Below are positions 1-10,640 of a DNA stretch of 41,257 bases, one piece after another. The position numbers and the translations under genes were made by a program. The notes beneath the pieces are model-generated. The model had not been told where the DNA came from. It did not search any database and saw only the letters and a program-made list of their open reading frames with translations. This DNA comes from Gnetum montanum (lineage: Eukaryota > Streptophyta > Gnetopsida > Gnetales > Gnetaceae). The DNA lies in assembly GCA_015680685.1 (NCBI GenBank), contig MNCI01035665.1, forward strand, positions 1 to 41,257, in the 5' to 3' direction. How positions within the stretch are numbered: position 1 is the stretch's first letter; each line of letters starts with the position of its first letter.

Positions 1-534
1 CATCAAACACCTATGATCTATGGTACACTCCTAGAATACTCACAATATGTGCCAATTTCTCTCTCTGGTATTATCCAAGTTTGTTTTAGATATGTTTTTA
101 GCATTTCACTTCTAGATCTAGCTTTTTGGATCTAGTTCATTTTCTTCTTTATTTCTAAACACTTTTCATGCTCGCCAAATGCCATGTTTCCTATTATACA
201 TATGTTTTATTTCATATTATACATATGTTCTATTTTATTTCCTATTATCTATTCCACATGAGTTATTTTCTACTTTTACTTCTAGCATTGGCATAAAGAC
301 TTTTCTTGGATTGTTGGATTTTTTCAATGACTTGCAAGTTCCCTTTTAGTTTGAGGAATATTAATTAAGAGATTGGTTTTCCTGGACCATTTGGTAGCCA
401 CAAGATTACTTGCCTTAGTTTTGTGGTAGGTGTAAGTGCAAATATCTGATCCCCTTGGGAGCTTTTCAAATCAAGAACAGGTTGACATATATCTAGACTT
501 TGATTCATCTAGCTAGCTCTAAGCTAATGGCATG
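1..534. other. AT-rich DNA, no gene recognised
   Basis: No coding frame, RNA gene or repeat could be recognised. The right-hand part may already belong to the 5' region of the decayed LINE that follows. Confidence 0.4.
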
Positions 535-934
535 TCAACATCAACTATAGATGTAAAGGGATTTCAACTAGTTGTGCAAAAAAATGAAGGTAAAGAAGTT
601 ATAGGATTAGCATATTATGCTAAGGCTATTAAATTAGGTTCTTTCTTACTTCTTCAAGGTCCATTTTCTAATAGATTCAAATGCATTAAAATATAAGCAA
701 GAAATGAAACTCTTCAAACTCAAGGGGTTCAAGTATATAAGAGAAGTGGGTATAATTTCCCTCTAAATATGCTTCCAAACCTTCTTAGCCTATTGTAGTT
801 GGGATGAATAATTACTTTGGGGGTTTTCAAGATGTTAAGCACTTTCTTTCCCCATAATCTCATGATTAAGTTATTTTCATGGAATATTAAATGGCTAATC
901 AATCCTCTAGGACCACACTATATTTTTCATACGA

Positions 935-946
935 TTAAAAAGGTAA
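935..946 (+). repeat. Target-site duplication, left copy (SINE-like insertion)
   Basis: ttaaaaaggtaa is repeated at 1114-1125 with one difference, flanking the SINE-like insertion. Confidence 0.5.
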
Positions 947-1113
947 TGAGGTCTTAGCCTTATGGTAAGACTCTTGATTTGAAAGCTCCAAGCCATAAGT
1001 TTATTTCTAGTGGGTAATGATGAGTTATGAAGTTCTATTTGGATTATATATCTTGGGGTGTGCCTATATGATAATTATTTCAAAGTTCCAACACCCCCAA
1101 CCTCCAATATTAA
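947..1113 (+). mobile_element. SINE-like insertion inside the LINE fragment
   Basis: A segment of about 167 bp breaks the LINE frame and is bounded by near-identical direct repeats, ttaaaaaggtaa at 935-946 and taaaaaggttaa at 1114-1125. Its 5' part holds a box A-like motif (tagccttatggtaag, from 955). About 40 bp further is a degraded box B-like motif (gtttatttctagtggg, about 998-1013), the order and spacing of a tRNA-derived RNA polymerase III promoter. The 3' end is A/T-rich. The flanking LINE reading resumes after the insertion. The family is not identified, and box B is weak. Confidence 0.5.
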
Positions 1114-2245
1114 TAAAAAGGTTAAACTAATTTTATTTTCTTTTTTGCTCACAAGAAGTTAAAATTCAAAGTTTTGATATTTCTAGAGCTTGTTCTTATA
1201 TAGTGTTAGGTTTTAAGTGCTTTACTTCTAAGCATACTAGAGGCCAAGGTGATTATGTCATTCTACTCCATCCTAGATGAAAAGCTCAAGTGGTTGAACA
1301 TAGTTTTGATGAGTCAAGCAATCTAGTTTGGATTGTTTTTTTTGTTAAATAATGATTACTTGGGTTTCTTTCAATGTATTCTCTTAATGATGCTAAATTG
1401 AGTTATTTTGTTTGGGATTATATCTTAAATGAGCTACAAAAAATTTCTTTTATTATGGTAGGTGATTTCAATTTCATATCTTTTAATTTAGATAAAATAG
1501 GTCAGAGGCCTGTACCTATAATTTCTTAAAATAAGTTGCTTTGGAAGCATATCACATAAAGATCTCAACTATTTGACCCTATAGAAAATATAGGTATTCT
1601 GAAAGAACAATGGTTTATTTGGAGCAATTTAAGATTAGGTACTACCAAAATTCTTTCTAGAATTGATAAAATTCTCATATCTTCAACAACTTATTAGACT
1701 CTAGATTTTGAAATGAATCTTTTTGTTCCAGCTCTTTTTTAATTTACATTATCTAGTTATGCTCTAGCCCTTTGTAATCTAAAAGAAAACCACATACAAA
1801 TTTCTCAACATTACTCATACCTTTTTATATTTAATACTTATTTTTTGGACAACAAGGTCTATTGTAATTTTCTTTTACAAAACATTGATATTTATTCTTG
1901 TCTTGGGGGGAGAATTAGGTTGGATTTTTTTTGGGTGAATTCAAGCCTTTAAGAGAACTACCAAGCTATGCAAGCAACTTGTAAAGTTGTTTAAAAGAAA
2001 GACCTTTTTAATTAGAAAACAAGTTGAGAGTGATATTAGAATTCTTACTACAAAGCTACCTAAGATTCGTTTTAGTATTCACATCCAAAAGTGTTTAGAT
2101 AAGGAGTACTATACTTTAACCATTTTAGATCATCACAAAGCTCTTAGTACTCATCTTTAAGCTTATTGCCATTGGATTTGCATGGCTAATAGACCTATTA
2201 AGAACTTTTTTAAGTTTCTTAAAGGAAAATCTATAACCATTTATA

Positions 2246-2533
2246 GAAAGTTTTAATGTAACCATAAACATGTTATCGAAAGTTTCAATGTAATCATTTA
2301 TGTGTTACAGAAAGTTTCAACATAATCATCAATGTGTTACGGAAAGCTTTAATGTAACCATTTATGCATTACAAAAAGTTTCAATGTAACCATTTACATG
2401 TTATGAAAAATTTCAATGTAATGGTAAATGCATTACGAAAGGCTTTAGTGTAACCATTTATGTGTTAAAAAAAGTTTCAATGTAACTATTTACATGTTAT
2501 GAAAAGTTTCAATGTAATCGTAAATGCATTACG
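2246..2533 (+). repeat. Minisatellite, nine 32-bp units
   Basis: Nine consecutive units of exactly 32 bp begin with gaaag or aaaag and follow a pattern such as gaaagtttcaatgtaatcat plus 12 more bases ending in gttac(g/a). No unit has an indel. Units 4-6 (2342-2437) and 7-9 (2438-2533) pair off one to one, showing a 96-bp higher-order duplication. The array starts where LINE homology fades. Confidence 0.93.
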
Positions 2534-4470
2534 GAAAACTAACAATTCCAAAATAGAAACCGACTCAATTGTTGTAACAGTTTTCACAAGAATGGTCTCA
2601 TATTTCCCATTTAAACTAAAATTTAATCTTTGATAACATATTTTTTTCTAACCTATAAAGTGTTCTTGATGGAAAAAAATGGTACCAGAATACATCATAA
2701 CAATGTTACAGTATTATAGTTTTGGTCCGTATCACAAATACTTAGAGTCTGCATACACCATCTTTGTTAAGTGTTAGTGTGATAGAAGAATTAGAACATT
2801 CACTAAAACAAGTTCACACAAAGGCATCAATGGCTAGAGTTCAATTTTTGATTTATTTCCACATTTTGATTACTTCTGCAATTCCATTAAATGCATGTTT
2901 GGCCAATGTTTTCTGCACAAATTTTCATATAGTTGGTATTAGAGTCAATTAGGTCTTTGTCTTGATGCTTAAAATTTGTTTGGGTGTCATCGTACATGTA
3001 GTAGCTTGTCTAAGACAACATACTTGTTGACAAATAAAAATATATTGTAGTCTCTATAGTTCATTGTCCCTTTTGTTCTTTGTATGAGAATTAAAATATA
3101 TTGATGTCTTGTATATGTGGTTACCTTTTGTTGATGTGTAATTAAGCAATAAAAATCAAAGAACAACTATTTTATGATACAATAGCAATAACAATTGAAG
3201 TAAAATTTTTATTTCTGTAACAATTAATGTCTTTGTCTTTGTTTGCATCTACATGGGTGTGGTCTACCTACGCAGGCCTTATCTTGCTAACAACAATTAT
3301 GGTTGTGGCATGTTATGGAACCGTTGGACAAGTTTCTTTACTTATAAATTTCATTATCATACTTAATGAAATGTGTTTGGATTACTTTAATGTTGAAATT
3401 ATTAGTTAAATAAGATAGCACTCATGTAGTATGAATTTGATGCCTGTTTTCAAGTTTTCTAAATAGGCAATGTTATACTATATATTATCTATAAAGTATT
3501 ATTACTGGAATGTATCTAATAAATATCTACCTCCGTATTTCTAGTATCTACAAGGTATCCTTGGATGTTGGACTTAATATATAATGTATTGTTTAATTTT
3601 CATAGAAAAACCTAAACCACACACAAAGTTGCTATTGGACTTGCAATTTTTGAACTTTGAATAAGAAAAACTAAGTTACAAATGCCACATTTTTTTCCAA
3701 TAATCTCAAATGCAATTGTAAAAATGTGTGTTAAAAGTAAACATTTATTACTGTTGGTTTTAGCCTCTTAGGTTCCAAAATTTGGATTAACCATCATATT
3801 TGCATGGGTATTTGCATGGGAAGTTCAGAATCTAGATGAATCATCATATTTGTAGCAATGCTGAAATAAACATTTTGTCACTAGAATAGCAACATTTGTT
3901 AGAGCAATGAAGCAAATTTTGTATATATCTATAAAGTGACATGTTGATATATACATAGTTTTTCTGCATAAAAATTATGACTAGTGATGTGGATAACTTT
4001 GTATAATTAGAGAGTAGCCACAACATCTTTAATTATGCAAAATTATGTATTAAGAGCTTTTGGATCACATATGGTAAACAAACATTAAATTGTGATTAAT
4101 CATATGTAATATAATAGATTTTATTCCATAGGGATTTTTATTATATTTGATATGATTAATTAGGATGATGTATTAAATAATTTTTCTTAATTTACCCATA
4201 TGGATTAAGAAAAGGGATATAATTTAATAGTTTCATCATAAGGATATATGAATTTATTTAAATTAAAAATTTAGCCTACAGATAATTTTTACGTCATTTA
4301 ATTCATATTTTATGCATGGCTTACATTGGTATTTTAACCTCAAATTTAGTGACATAAGCATATTTTAATTTATGCAGTAATACAACCTATTAACTACTCT
4401 GATTTTAAATGCAACATTCTTAAATTCACTTGTTTGTTTTGAATCTAATATGGTTTATGTTGGTCATAAC
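2534..4470. other. AT-rich DNA, no gene recognised
   Basis: About 1.9 kb of AT-rich sequence. The open frames present (about 60 codons) have no recognisable composition or motif. I see no RNA gene and no clear element ends. Confidence 0.5.
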
Positions 4471-4767
4471 ACATGGTGGATTGACTCTAGTTCTATAATT
4501 CATGTTACTAATTCCTAGCAAGTGGTGCAAAACCTAAGGAAGTGAGTGGGAAGTGAGTTATCCATCTATTCAGGCAACAAGATGCACTCACATGTGGAGG
4601 TCATTGGAACATGCAAATTAGTTTTCAGTAGTGGTTTTGTTTTAGAGTTGGAAAAGACATTTTATATTCCTAGTTTTCTCAATAATTTGATTTTTGTTTC
4701 AAGGCTCGTATTATAGGGATTTTCCTTTAATTTTTTAGACACTATATTTAGTTTATATTATAGATAT
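4471..4767 (+). pseudogene. Ty1/copia protease fragment
   Basis: One frame reads TWWIDSSSIIHVTNS, then IYSGNKMHSHVEVIGT, LELEKTFYIPSFLNNLIFV and SRLVL. This is the aspartic protease to GAG-pre-integrase segment of plant copia polyproteins (W-DSG-H-T, then E-IGT, then FYVP-NL-SV). The catalytic DSG reads DSS, and two stops lie inside. The fragment ends where the LTR of element C begins, so C probably inserted into this copia relic. The continuation on the far side of C (from 31000) is not recognisable as copia. Confidence 0.8.
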
Positions 4768-5645
4768 TGATGAGTAGTGAGGTACCCCTACGCCCAACCA
4801 TGCAAATCACTAAGGTGGTTATGCACGATTTGGTTGAATTCCATAGACCTATAGTTTTCTAGTGCACTAGCTCTTCAAGGAAGTGAAATGGACATTGAAA
4901 ATGTTTGTTGTCTTCCCAACTACACTTGTGAGGCTCTAGCGTATGGTTTAAGTGTAATTGAGGTACATGATTTTTCTTATTTTATATTTTATAGATTTGA
5001 TTGCCTACAATAAGAATGAAGAGTAGAGTAATTTAAAATCTAATTTGTTATTGCCTATCTAGCCTAACACAAGTAACCATCCCACTTTCATGGACACATC
5101 TTGAACACATATAGCACTAATAGGCTACCAAATGTTAAGCGTTGCTAGGTTACCAAGTACTATATGTATGTTCAAAGTGTTCATGGTTGTGTTCATTAAT
5201 TGCTGGAATAAATTGCTTAATTTAAATGCATTAATGTAAAAATAATGAAAGTAAAGTGCATTAAAGAAGATATCAATCTATTCTCAATGCTATAAAGATT
5301 GTCAAAAGAGTTCATTTTATTCTTGTCACACTACTACACTCAGGTACATCAGTGCTGGAACAAAGAACCATACACACTTAGACTTCTTCTATGGGCACTC
5401 AAAAAATATTCTAACTTTGGAGAAAATAAACTACAAGAGCTTTGCTACTTTGACTAAAAACTAAAAATTTACTCCCCAAAAACTAATGCTAAATCAAGAG
5501 CCCACGCATTATATTTATACGCTAGCCTATACCCCCCAATGTCAGATACCTAACGTCGCCTCAAGATCCTAATGTCAAATACCTGACATCGTGGCTCCAA
5601 CATCAGATACCCAATGCCAGAGCATGACAAACATGTGTTTCATCA
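4768..5645 (-). repeat. Element C 3' LTR
   Basis: An 878-bp LTR read on the minus strand, from TGATGAAACACATG at the right to GGGGTACCTCACTACTCATCA at the left. It has TATAAATA (plus-strand tatttata at 5512-5519). Upstream of the TATA are three copies of a motif like GGTAT(C/T)TGA(C/T)(A/G)TT in the U3 (about 5525-5625). The terminal motif is shared with the LTRs of A and B, so all three belong to one lineage. Confidence 0.85.
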
Positions 5646-6054
5646 TACCCCCATGACTGAATGAAAACTCTTCCTCGAGTGAAGAAGAGGAGGAAGAGTA
5701 TTTACAAAATATTAGGTAGGTATGGGATTATTGACTAACATACAAATTGACTTAGATGGAACAATAGACTCTGAGTGCCCAAGTGTATGAAAATACAATC
5801 CTTACAAAATTGGGTGTCCATGATAAAAGAAGGGAACACCTTGAATAACACTGACATCCAACACCTCTTGGTAGAAAAAGAATAAGAGAGAAGATCCAAT
5901 GATCATGAATGCTCCTCATTATGTGATACTGCTACATCATCATTGGTGAAGATAGTCCTGCTTCTAGTTCATGCTTCCCACTACAATTATAATAGAATCA
6001 TGAATTAGTATGCAATGTACAATGCATAACTGTTAAATTCCTTTTCTCGTTGAT
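5646..6054 (-). other. Element C internal DNA next to the 3' LTR
   Basis: Minus-strand sequence upstream of the 3' LTR. A G-run tract (gtcatgggggta in minus reading, at about 5646-5657) abuts the LTR and is the likely polypurine tract. No coding frame is recognised. The segment is cut by element A and resumes at 19397. Confidence 0.65.
6050..6054 (+). repeat. Target-site duplication of element A, left copy
   Basis: ttgat precedes the 5' LTR; tcgat (19392-19396) follows the 3' LTR. Four of five bases match and the mismatch is a transition. Confidence 0.7.
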
Positions 6055-6178
6055 TGATGAAGTGTCAAAAGTCAATGCATCGACTGGGCCACGTATACAC
6101 GGCCACGTCGACACGGGCCCATCGACATAGCCACCCTACATCGACATGGCCCTGTTTACGTAGCCACCCTTCCCAGCC

Positions 6179-6186
6179 TATAAATA
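6179..6186 (+). promoter_or_regulatory. TATA box of element A 5' LTR
   Basis: TATAAATA sits about 125 bp into the LTR, immediately after the U3 repeat cluster. The same octamer occupies the same place in every other LTR of the window (18563, 23690, 29774, 39821, 41190; minus strand at 5512 and 30858). Confidence 0.75.
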
Positions 6187-6312
6187 TGAGGGCCTTCCAC
6201 CTCATTTAGGCATATCTTTTTGAGTAGTTGTAGCGAAGCTCTTGTAGTTTGCTCCCATAAGAGATAGAATATGTTCCAAGTGCCTGCAGCAGGTGTATGA
6301 AAAGCGATCAGA

Positions 6313-6365
6313 TCTTTATTGAAGGGTTGATGTATCTGAGCCCATTGGCTTGACAGTAATAAAGA
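6313..6365 (+). promoter_or_regulatory. Poly(A)-signal hairpin in element A 5' LTR
   Basis: tctttatt (6313-6320) is the exact reverse complement of aataaaga (6358-6365), which contains AATAAA. The loop is 37 bases. Equivalent hairpins occur at 18697-18749, 23822-23874 and 39951-40005. Confidence 0.6.
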
Positions 6366-7011
6366 CGAACCGTTCATGCAATCCTTGCAGCAATTGGACT
6401 TAGTTATTTCATGCATTCATAGTTTAATGTATTTATGCTTTATTAATTACTTGTTTCTTTAATAGTTTAATGTGTTTATGTTTTATTAGTTACTTGTTGA
6501 TTATTTATGTTTTCATTATTGTAATTTCAATCGTTATTGTTCGTTCGTAGTTCATTCATAGTTCATTAAGGACATAAGTACGACCATCTCAAACGTAATC
6601 CAAACACTTGGTAAGCCTAGCAACGCTTAACGTCTGGTAACCCAACAGTGTTAGGAAATGCTCAAAACGTGCTTGGAAGATGGGACCAGATACTTATGCT
6701 AGGAGTAGTTAGAAAATAAACTAGGATAATTAGAGATAAGGTTATCGTTTATTCCTTACCTTTCATACTTCAATTAATCGCCGAAAAAGATAATTAAAAA
6801 TATATAAAAATCATTAGCCTTAGTCTCACTTAACCAACGTAATAGAACTTCACAAGTGAGATTAGGATGACAACGACCGTTCCAACCCAAGGTTTCACTG
6901 GTTAGAGGTCTAGTGTGTGTTAAGTGCTTACAGTCTATGGATTTTGACCGAGTCGTGCGTCAATGCTCGTGATTCGTATGGTTGAATGCAGGGATACCTA
7001 GCCGCTCATCA

Positions 7012-7031
7012 TTAGTGCTGTTGTCGGGGAC
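7012..7031 (+). other. Primer-binding site of element A (tRNA-Asp type)
   Basis: TTAGTGCTGTTGTCGGGGAC follows the LTR directly. It differs from the complement of the plant tRNA-Asp 3' end at four positions, all transitions. tRNA-Asp priming is typical of Athila elements. Confidence 0.75.
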
Positions 7032-7179
7032 TATTAATCTTGCATGTGTCATCTGACTTTAGTGAAATTATCATTTAAGTCATTGGATCAGACCCAAGAT
7101 AGAAATATTCTTGCACGTTAGGTGAATTTAAGTTAATTAATTCAGGTACACCAGTTATATGGACCATCTGACATCCAAT

Positions 7180-9650
7180 ATGTCTTCTCACAGGAGGGAG
7201 GTATTTGAACCATCGGTGCCGCAAGAATATCGAGTGGTGTATAAACATCCCGATGACTATGTCCCTGATTTCACATTCATCCTGCATCAGGATGAGCATC
7301 TTCGATGGTGAGACATGGAGGGTAGCATTGTGCTACCACCCGACCGAGCAGCTCCTGTGATGCTATATCATAATCTGGGCAGACTGGGCATCCAGGACCG
7401 AGTGGTGGAGTATGTCATGGAGGACCATGACTACTGGGACTATCGTCCCACAGAAGCTCAATGGACAAGAGATCAGCAGGAGGCTAAGCAATATGAACAG
7501 TAAAAGGGGAAACATTTTAGTAACCCCTTATTCTCGCAAGGGCCACAAGACAATGGAGATCCTGTATTTGATGATACTCATTCAACCGAACTTCACTTCG
7601 GGCCGCAGATCCTCTAATCAGTCATTTAGAACAAACCTCCAAGTGACCACGATCCTCAAGGGGATGGTGGGTTGTGAAGTAAATATGGAGGAGATGATCG
7701 TGGCCATCGCCAGGGTAGATGGCGAGATCAACACCGAAGCGGTGCCGATGCCTATCCTTCTTCTCTGTCCTCCCCCTCTCCTTCTCCTTCATCTAGCTCA
7801 GGCTCTGAACATCACAAGGGAAGGTTGGAGAGAAAGGACAATGGTAAGCAAGTTCGAGCGGGGAAACGTGAGGAAGCACACAACCAATCACATGGCCCTC
7901 ACCAGCATGAAAGAAGGGGTAGCAGAAATCATCACAGACATTATAGTCCCTAACAGGACTATGATTCAGATGATCCATTGTTAGCTACTTAGAGCATGCT
8001 CCAAATAGAAGAGGTAGTTCACATTCCAAGTAGGCACATGAAGAATAGTCGGATCAAGCGTGTTGACATGAACAACATCCCCAGATTTGAAGGGGGATAC
8101 AAATGTGATCCGTAGACCCACTTGCAGGCATTCCATGATGCCTGCACCCTGTAAAATATTGATAACAATTAGAAATGGTTGAAGCTATTTCCCCGAACAC
8201 TCATCAAAGAAGCTAAAAGCTGGTATTCGTCCTTAGAGCCAGAATCAGTCAGAAGATGGAGTACGATGCTTGAAATATTTAATGAAAAATAGTAAACATA
8301 CTCTAAAGTGACAAATCTAAGACCGTAGATCCAACGTTGGAAACAAGGAAATCATGAACCCTTGGATGCCGCCATGAGCAGGTATTACTCACTGTTGCAT
8401 CGGTGCCCTGGTCATGGTTATTCTCACTGGGCATAGCTTTGTCACATTATTGATGGGCTCCGTTTTGAAATGAGAAAGACCCTTGGTGTGTATGCCAAGG
8501 GGCAGCTATCAAAGCTAAGGGCCCATCAGTTGCAGCGCCTCATTCATCAGGTGGCCAAAGAGGAAGGAGAACTCAAAAAAAATAAAGTGCAGAAGAATTC
8601 AACTGGGATCCTTCTCTTAGAAAAAGGGAGGTCCAATTTTGTGATGAGGACGAAGAGTTACCACTGGAAGTAGCAGTGAACCTGAAGACTTTACTGTTAT
8701 AAAAATTTGCATCTGAAATATCGGCAAAGGTGGACAAGATGTGGGACTCTTTGGATGAGAAATTCCAAAGCATACTGAAGATTTCAGAAGAGTCCAAAGA
8801 GCAGGGTAGTGACCGTGATCGGCGCAGGAAGAAGGGAACTAAACATACCCAACATAAGGGTAAGGGGAAAGTTGCAGTAGCAGAATAGATTGCAAACTCT
8901 GACACCGAGGAGGATGATGGATGTGGCATATGCCAATATGAACATCCTAAGGGATGTTGTCCTTTGGTGTCTCACCTTCAAGAGTCTGGGGTCTATGCCT
9001 TGAACCCTCATTTGGCGTAGAGGCAGACACCCCGAAAGTTGCCTTATCCACAAGGTAACCCCAAGTGATTCCACCAACAACAGCAAGAATATTATCCAAG
9101 TGGAACACGTCCACAATTGTATGAATATTTCCAATAGTGGCAGCAACCACAAGCATGGGGGATGCCACCTCCAAGGTAGTAGTACCCTTACAAGCAGCCA
9201 AATCCTTATGGGTACTATGTTCAGTAGCCCGTCTCTCCAAGAGATTCTTCTAATCATGTGGCCTTTCCCAGTTACTACGACCCCCCTGAATACTTTAGAC
9301 AACCATCTCCATCACCCAGGGGGCCAAGTCCACACCTCGTCTACCCTCCATCACCTTCTTCTACTACTCCTCCACACCATCCCTCTCCGTTGCCACCTGC
9401 CCCATCCATGTAGGGAGAAATACCACCACAACCACAACAATAAAATGCTACGAGGGTTGTTAACTTACAACCGGCACCTTGGCCAAGTGGACCAGAATCC
9501 AAGCCACGCAAACATCCTTTCTTCTGGCTCAATAATCTGAACACACCCTCACCTACGCCTGTGGCCAGTGCCTCCGAAGCTACCAACACCTCTACCATCA
9601 TACTGCCCGAGCAGTCCTCTGCTCTGCTGCACTCCAACGTCTAGACGGTC
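7180..9650 (+). pseudogene. Element A gag (broken)
   Basis: The coat protein of the retrotransposon particle. The frame starts at ATG 7180 (MSSHRREVFEPS), a start also seen in C (MSSSHRNTS) and B. The N-terminal block DDYVPDFTFILHQDE is followed by WYSSLEPE near 8220-8245 and the helical block LGVYAKGQLSKLRAHQLQRL near 8482. After a frame change near 8600 comes CGICQYEHPKGCCP (8922-8963), an atypical zinc knuckle with spacing CX2CX3HX4C, the short form used in Athila-like gags. A Pro/Gln/Tyr-rich tail runs to the protease. Several stops (for example 7303, 7501) and the frame change make it non-functional. Distinctive blocks are shared with elements B and C. Confidence 0.85.
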
Positions 9651-10640
9651 ATGCTCACACATGTCATGACCAACTGGATCAAAGTAGGTTCTCTTCCCTA
9701 GAAATTAACATATCCGGGAAGCCCCCTCATATATTTTTAGGTGGCTAGGAATGAGCCGTGCAAAGCTCTTCTGGACTCAGGATCAAGGGTTAATTTAATC
9801 TCTCATGGCATGTACAAGAATTGGAACCTGCCCCCACTAAAGAAGAGCAACATCTAGCTCAAGTTAGCAGATCAATCCATCATCGTTCCTTTGGGTCTGG
9901 TGGAGGACATTGTGACCACTGTTTGTGGGTGGTCCTACCATGCTGACTTCTTGGTCATCCATGTGGACAACTATAAGGGGAGATTCCCAATCATCATGGG
10001 GAGAGGCTAGCTAAGCACGGTGGATACACGATTAGGACTCCGAGATCTGTCCCTGGAAATTTCAAAGGAAAATCCTTTTGGAAAGATCAAGAAGAAAAGA
10101 GTTCCACTCATCGTGTATAGTGACTCGGGGTGCAACTGTGTGTAGTAGCTATGGTTCGCTAAGCAGACATCCATTCAAGCATGCAGTCAGTGTACCGAGG
10201 AATCACCAATTCAACAGTTCTTGTACACAGCAACTACTAATCAAGAAGGCACCCAGTGGCTGACAATTGATCCTCCTAGCAGCACAATATGCATGGAACC
10301 ATCTGAGGGGCTAGTGCAAGCCTACATTAACAACATGGATGTGATGGAGGAGATTCATCAACAAACCTCCATCATTGATGACTTTGATAATTGGGAAAAG
10401 TTAGAGATCTCTAAGAGTTTCAAGCAAGAGCCCCTTGAGATAAAATCCCTACTGGCTCATTTAGAGTATGCATTCTTGCAAAATGGCAAGCCGGTAATTA
10501 TCAATGCTTCCCTTGCTCTTGAACAGAAAAAGAAGTCACTGGTGATGGTAAACAAATGGGTTGTTGCATTTGCATGGTCCTATTCTGAGCTGACTGGCAT
10601 TGATCCCTGGATCTGTCAGCACCGGATCTGCCTTGACCCC
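9651..10640 (+). pseudogene. Element A protease and linker (broken)
   Basis: Retroviral-type aspartic protease that would cut the polyprotein. The active-site block reads CKALLDSGSRVNLIS, with the catalytic Asp codon at 9774. SIIVPLGLVEDIVTTV and FPIIMGRG follow, matching the flap and ILGR-type motif of gypsy proteases. Stops at 9700, 9739 and within GRG-LSTV break it. The domain is in the same frame as the gag zinc knuckle and the RT downstream, so gag and pol were probably one polyprotein. A poorly conserved acidic linker (10140-10640) leads to the RT and is also recognisable in element B. Confidence 0.8.

Larger units (their letters stand above)
535..2245 (+). pseudogene. LINE (L1-type) ORF2 5' fragment, endonuclease part
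   Basis: This is a decayed non-LTR retrotransposon in sense orientation. Conceptual translation gives the start of an apurinic-type endonuclease (FSWNIKWLINP near 865-900). It then gives the signature FIMVGDFNFIS near 1450-1485 and SRIDKILIS near 1655-1685, which match the GDFN and (R)LD/ID blocks of plant L1 endonucleases. The linker towards the RT continues weakly to about 2230 (IKNFFKFLKGK). There are many stops and several frame changes, so no protein is made. The frame before 860 may be the end of ORF1 but is too decayed to assign. A SINE-like insertion interrupts it at 947-1113, and a minisatellite starts where the homology ends. The RT half of a LINE lies about 30 kb away at 32013; whether both are one element is unresolved. 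Confidence 0.75.
6055..7011 (+). repeat. Element A 5' LTR
   Basis: A 957-bp LTR running from TGATGAAGTGTC to CGCTCATCA. U3 contains short repeats built on tacgtagcc, catcgacatgg and cgtatacacg (about 6080-6175) just upstream of TATAAATA (6179-6186). A stem of 8 bp follows in the R region and encloses the AATAAA signal. The R/U5 motif cacttggtaagcctagcaac is shared with the B and C LTRs. Confidence 0.93.

Noticed and set aside
947-1020. Functional tRNA gene
   Set aside because: Only promoter-box-like remnants; no cloverleaf could be drawn and it lies between target duplications.
2246-2533. Regular repeats resembling a CRISPR array
   Set aside because: Units are contiguous with no spacers, and the context is a plant nuclear genome. 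It is a minisatellite.
2764-3409. Two frames of 60-62 codons with hydrophobic stretches
   Set aside because: Too short, isolated, no recognisable similarity or upstream signals.
9100-9637. Opposing 98-172 codon frames in the 9-kb region
   Set aside because: They arise from the Pro/His/Gln-rich gag tail read in wrong frames.
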